The translations under genes and the position numbers were made by a program. This document shows, piece after piece, positions 5,090 through 6,874 of a stretch of DNA of 6,874 bases; position 1 is the first letter of the stretch, and each line of letters starts with the position of its first letter. The stretch comes from Candidatus Saccharimonadia bacterium (GTDB lineage Bacteria > Patescibacteriota > Saccharimonadia > Saccharimonadales > 2-12-FULL-41-12). The notes under the pieces were generated by a model. The model was not told where the DNA came from and did no database searches. It saw only the letters and a program-made list of their open reading frames with translations. The DNA lies in NCBI GenBank assembly GCA_023263015.1, contig JALQXV010000076.1, positions 1 to 6,874 of the forward strand, written 5' to 3'.

Positions 5090-6874
5090 ATGGCAAAAAG
5101 CACGACTACAGCAAGCACCACAAAAACTACTAAACGTACTTATTTCACCGATGCGCAGCAAGTTCTAGACTTGCCAAACTTGGTGGACCACCAGAACCGT
5201 TCTTGGCAATGGTTCGTCGAAGAAGGTCTCGGTGAATTACTAGCCGAAATCAGTCCTATTGACGATTACACAGGTACAAAACTTTCATTAACCTTCAAGG
5301 AATACCACTTTGAAGATCCTAAAACTACCGAAGCTGAAGCTCGCGAGAACAACATCTCGTATGAAGCTCCACTTAAGGCTACCGTTGAGCTAACCAATAA
5401 GGTTACCGGCGAAGTTAAAGAACACGAGATTTATCTTGGTGACTTCCCATGGATGACCGACCGCGGTACATTCGTGATTAATGGTGCTGAACGTGTCGTT
5501 GTAAGCCAGCTTATTCGTTCTGCAGGTGTATTCTTTACATCTGACATTTCAGGCGGCAAAAATGTCTACGGCGCTAAGGTTATTCCTGGCCGTGGTGCAT
5601 GGCTTGAATTTGAAACCGCTGCAAATGGTGCGATGTATGTAAAGATCGACCGCAAGCGTAAAATTCCAGTGACAACACTACTTCGTGCTCTTGGCATGAG
5701 TGAAACTGCAATGAAAGATTCTTTCAAAGCAGTCGATACTGGAGCTCATAACTATCTACAGGCAACACTCGATAAAGATCCAGCTAAGTCTGTTAGCGAA
5801 GCTTTGATCGAAGTGTACCGACGCCTTCGTCCAGGTGATCTTGCAACCGTTGATAACGCTCGCAGCTTGCTTGAAAACATGTTCTATAACTTCAAGCGCT
5901 TCGACTTTAGTCGCGTTGGTCGTTACAAGATTAACAAGCGTCTTGGACTCGATGTTGCTAACACAGCTGAAAACCGCGTCATGCGCCTCGAAGACCTAAC
6001 CGCTATCATTAGCGAGATTATCCGCCTAAGCAATACGCAAGAACCAGCCGATGACATTGACTCACTTGCTAACCGCCGCGTTAAGCTCGTTGGCGAATTA
6101 GTTCAACGCCAGTTCCGCATTGGTTTGCTCCGAATGGAACGCAACACTAAAGACCGTATGTCTATGAGTGAAATTGAAACAGTAACGCCGGGACAGCTAA
6201 TTAACGCTCGCCCAGTCGTTGCAGCTGTTCGTGAATTCTTTGCAAGCTCACAGCTTTCTCAGTTCATGGACCAAATTAACCCTCTATCAGAACTTGCGCA
6301 TAAACGTCGTCTCAGCTCCATGGGCCCAGGTGGCTTGAGTCGTGAGCGTGCTGGTTTTGAAGTACGTGATGCGCATGCTACTCACTATGGACGTATTTGT
6401 GCTGTAGAAACCCCAGAAGGTGCCAATATTGGTTTGGTACTTAACTTGGCTAACTACGCACGTATTAACGATTACGGTTTCATCGAAACTCCATATCGCG
6501 TTGTTAAGAACAGTAAGGTAACCGACGAAATCATTTATCTTGGTGCAGCCGATGAAGAAAAAGCCGTTATTGCTGGTGCAGGTAACGAATTAAACAAGGA
6601 TGGTTCATTCGCAACCGAACGTGTTTCAGCTCGTATCCGTATGGCAGTAGGTGAAACTGATGTTGCTGACGTAACACACATGGATGCTAGCCATAACCAA
6701 ATTATTGGTTCAATTGCTGGACTCGTGCCTTTTGTAGAGCGCGACCGTGTGGACCGCGCTTTGGTAGGTTCTAACCAGCAAAAGCAAGCAGTACCGCTTA
6801 TTCGTCCTAAAGCACCAATTGTTGGTACTGGCCTCGAAGCTGCAGCTGCTATTAACAGTGGTCAAGTTATCTAT
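5090..6874 (+). CDS. rpoB: DNA-directed RNA polymerase subunit beta, 3'-truncated by the window
   Basis: The beta subunit forms one side of the polymerase active cleft. 595 codons are visible with no stop; the family is usually about 1,100 or more, so roughly half is here. Start: ATG 5090, with an in-frame TAG at 5081-5083. The first 17 residues are Thr/Ser/Lys-rich (MAKSTTTASTTKTTKRT), an unstructured-looking tail. Then come the protrusion and lobe region (FPWMTDRGTFVINGAERVVV; IPGRGAWLEF; RRLRPGD, NARSLLENMF) and the rifampicin pocket at 385-414. There Gln391, Asp394, His404, Arg407 and Ser409 correspond to E. coli 513, 516, 526, 529 and 531 at a constant offset of 122. The pocket is thus wild-type at the main resistance positions, with Ile396 at E. 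coli Asn518 and Met411 at Leu533. The offset indicates a compact lobe lacking the E. coli insertion. The gene follows clpP and not rplJ-rplL, and has its own strong promoter and long leader. Confidence 0.98.
   Translation, partial: MAKSTTTASTTKTTKRTYFTDAQQVLDLPNLVDHQNRSWQWFVEEGLGELLAEISPIDDYTGTKLSLTFKEYHFEDPKTTEAEARENNISYEAPLKATVELTNKVTGEVKEHEIYLGDFPWMTDRGTFVINGAERVVVSQLIRSAGVFFTSDISGGKNVYGAKVIPGRGAWLEFETAANGAMYVKIDRKRKIPVTTLLRALGMSETAMKDSFKAVDTGAHNYLQATLDKDPAKSVSEALIEVYRRLRPGDLATVDNARSLLENMFYNFKRFDFSRVGRYKINKRLGLDVANTAENRVMRLEDLTAIISEIIRLSNTQEPADDIDSLANRRVKLVGELVQRQFRIGLLRMERNTKDRMSMSEIETVTPGQLINARPVVAAVREFFASSQLSQFMDQINPLSELAHKRRLSSMGPGGLSRERAGFEVRDAHATHYGRICAVETPEGANIGLVLNLANYARINDYGFIETPYRVVKNSKVTDEIIYLGAADEEKAVIAGAGNELNKDGSFATERVSARIRMAVGETDVADVTHMDASHNQIIGSIAGLVPFVERDRVDRALVGSNQQKQAVPLIRPKAPIVGTGLEAAAAINSGQVIY

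Noticed and set aside
6242..6331. Possible rifampicin-resistance allele in rpoB (Ile396 and Met411 differ from E. coli)
   Set aside because: The main resistance positions (E. coli 513, 516, 526, 529, 531 equivalents) are all wild-type; the two differences look like natural lineage variation.

Overview
This is an AT-rich bacterial chromosomal window dominated by housekeeping genes. No phage, IS, CRISPR or defence genes are visible. Protein character (compact RpoB, the HisRS subtype, CIRCE-controlled clpP, short intergenic gaps, reduced gene neighbourhood) suggests a Patescibacteria/CPR member, most likely a Candidatus Saccharibacteria (TM7)-like genome. That placement is inference from remembered family resemblance, not from a search. 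The standard genetic code fits: no reading frame needs UGA as a sense codon.

Layout. (1) 1-692, plus strand: a zinc-dependent deacylase of the aspartoacylase/succinylglutamate desuccinylase family, missing its N-terminus at the window edge. It is followed after 14 bp by hisS (707-2002), so the two look co-transcribed. (2) 1980-2753, minus strand: a PlsC-type 1-acyl-glycerol-phosphate acyltransferase whose 3' end overlaps that of hisS by 23 bp. (3) 2754-2844: a 91-bp divergent promoter region between plsC and tig. Neither gene has a Shine-Dalgarno sequence, and the tig promoter is placed so that its transcript should start at or almost at the AUG. (4) 2845-4131: tig (trigger factor). (5) 4132-4240: a regulatory gap with a perfect CIRCE operator whose 9-nt spacer carries the -35 box of clpP. 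(6) 4241-4834: clpP. (7) 4835-5089: a 255-bp gap with a near-consensus promoter and a roughly 170-nt, apparently structured rpoB leader ending in a terminator-like hairpin. (8) 5090-6874: rpoB, about the first half, running off the window.

The genes cover translation and proteostasis (histidyl-tRNA charging, nascent-chain folding, Clp proteolysis), transcription, membrane phospholipid synthesis and a deacylase of unknown substrate. The protein-coding content is ordinary; the interest is in control sequences. These are CIRCE on clpP, a 31-34 nt imperfect direct repeat just after both tig and clpP and just upstream of the clpP and rpoB promoters, a probable leaderless tig mRNA, and a candidate attenuator-like rpoB leader. 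I do not see a wholly new multi-gene system here.
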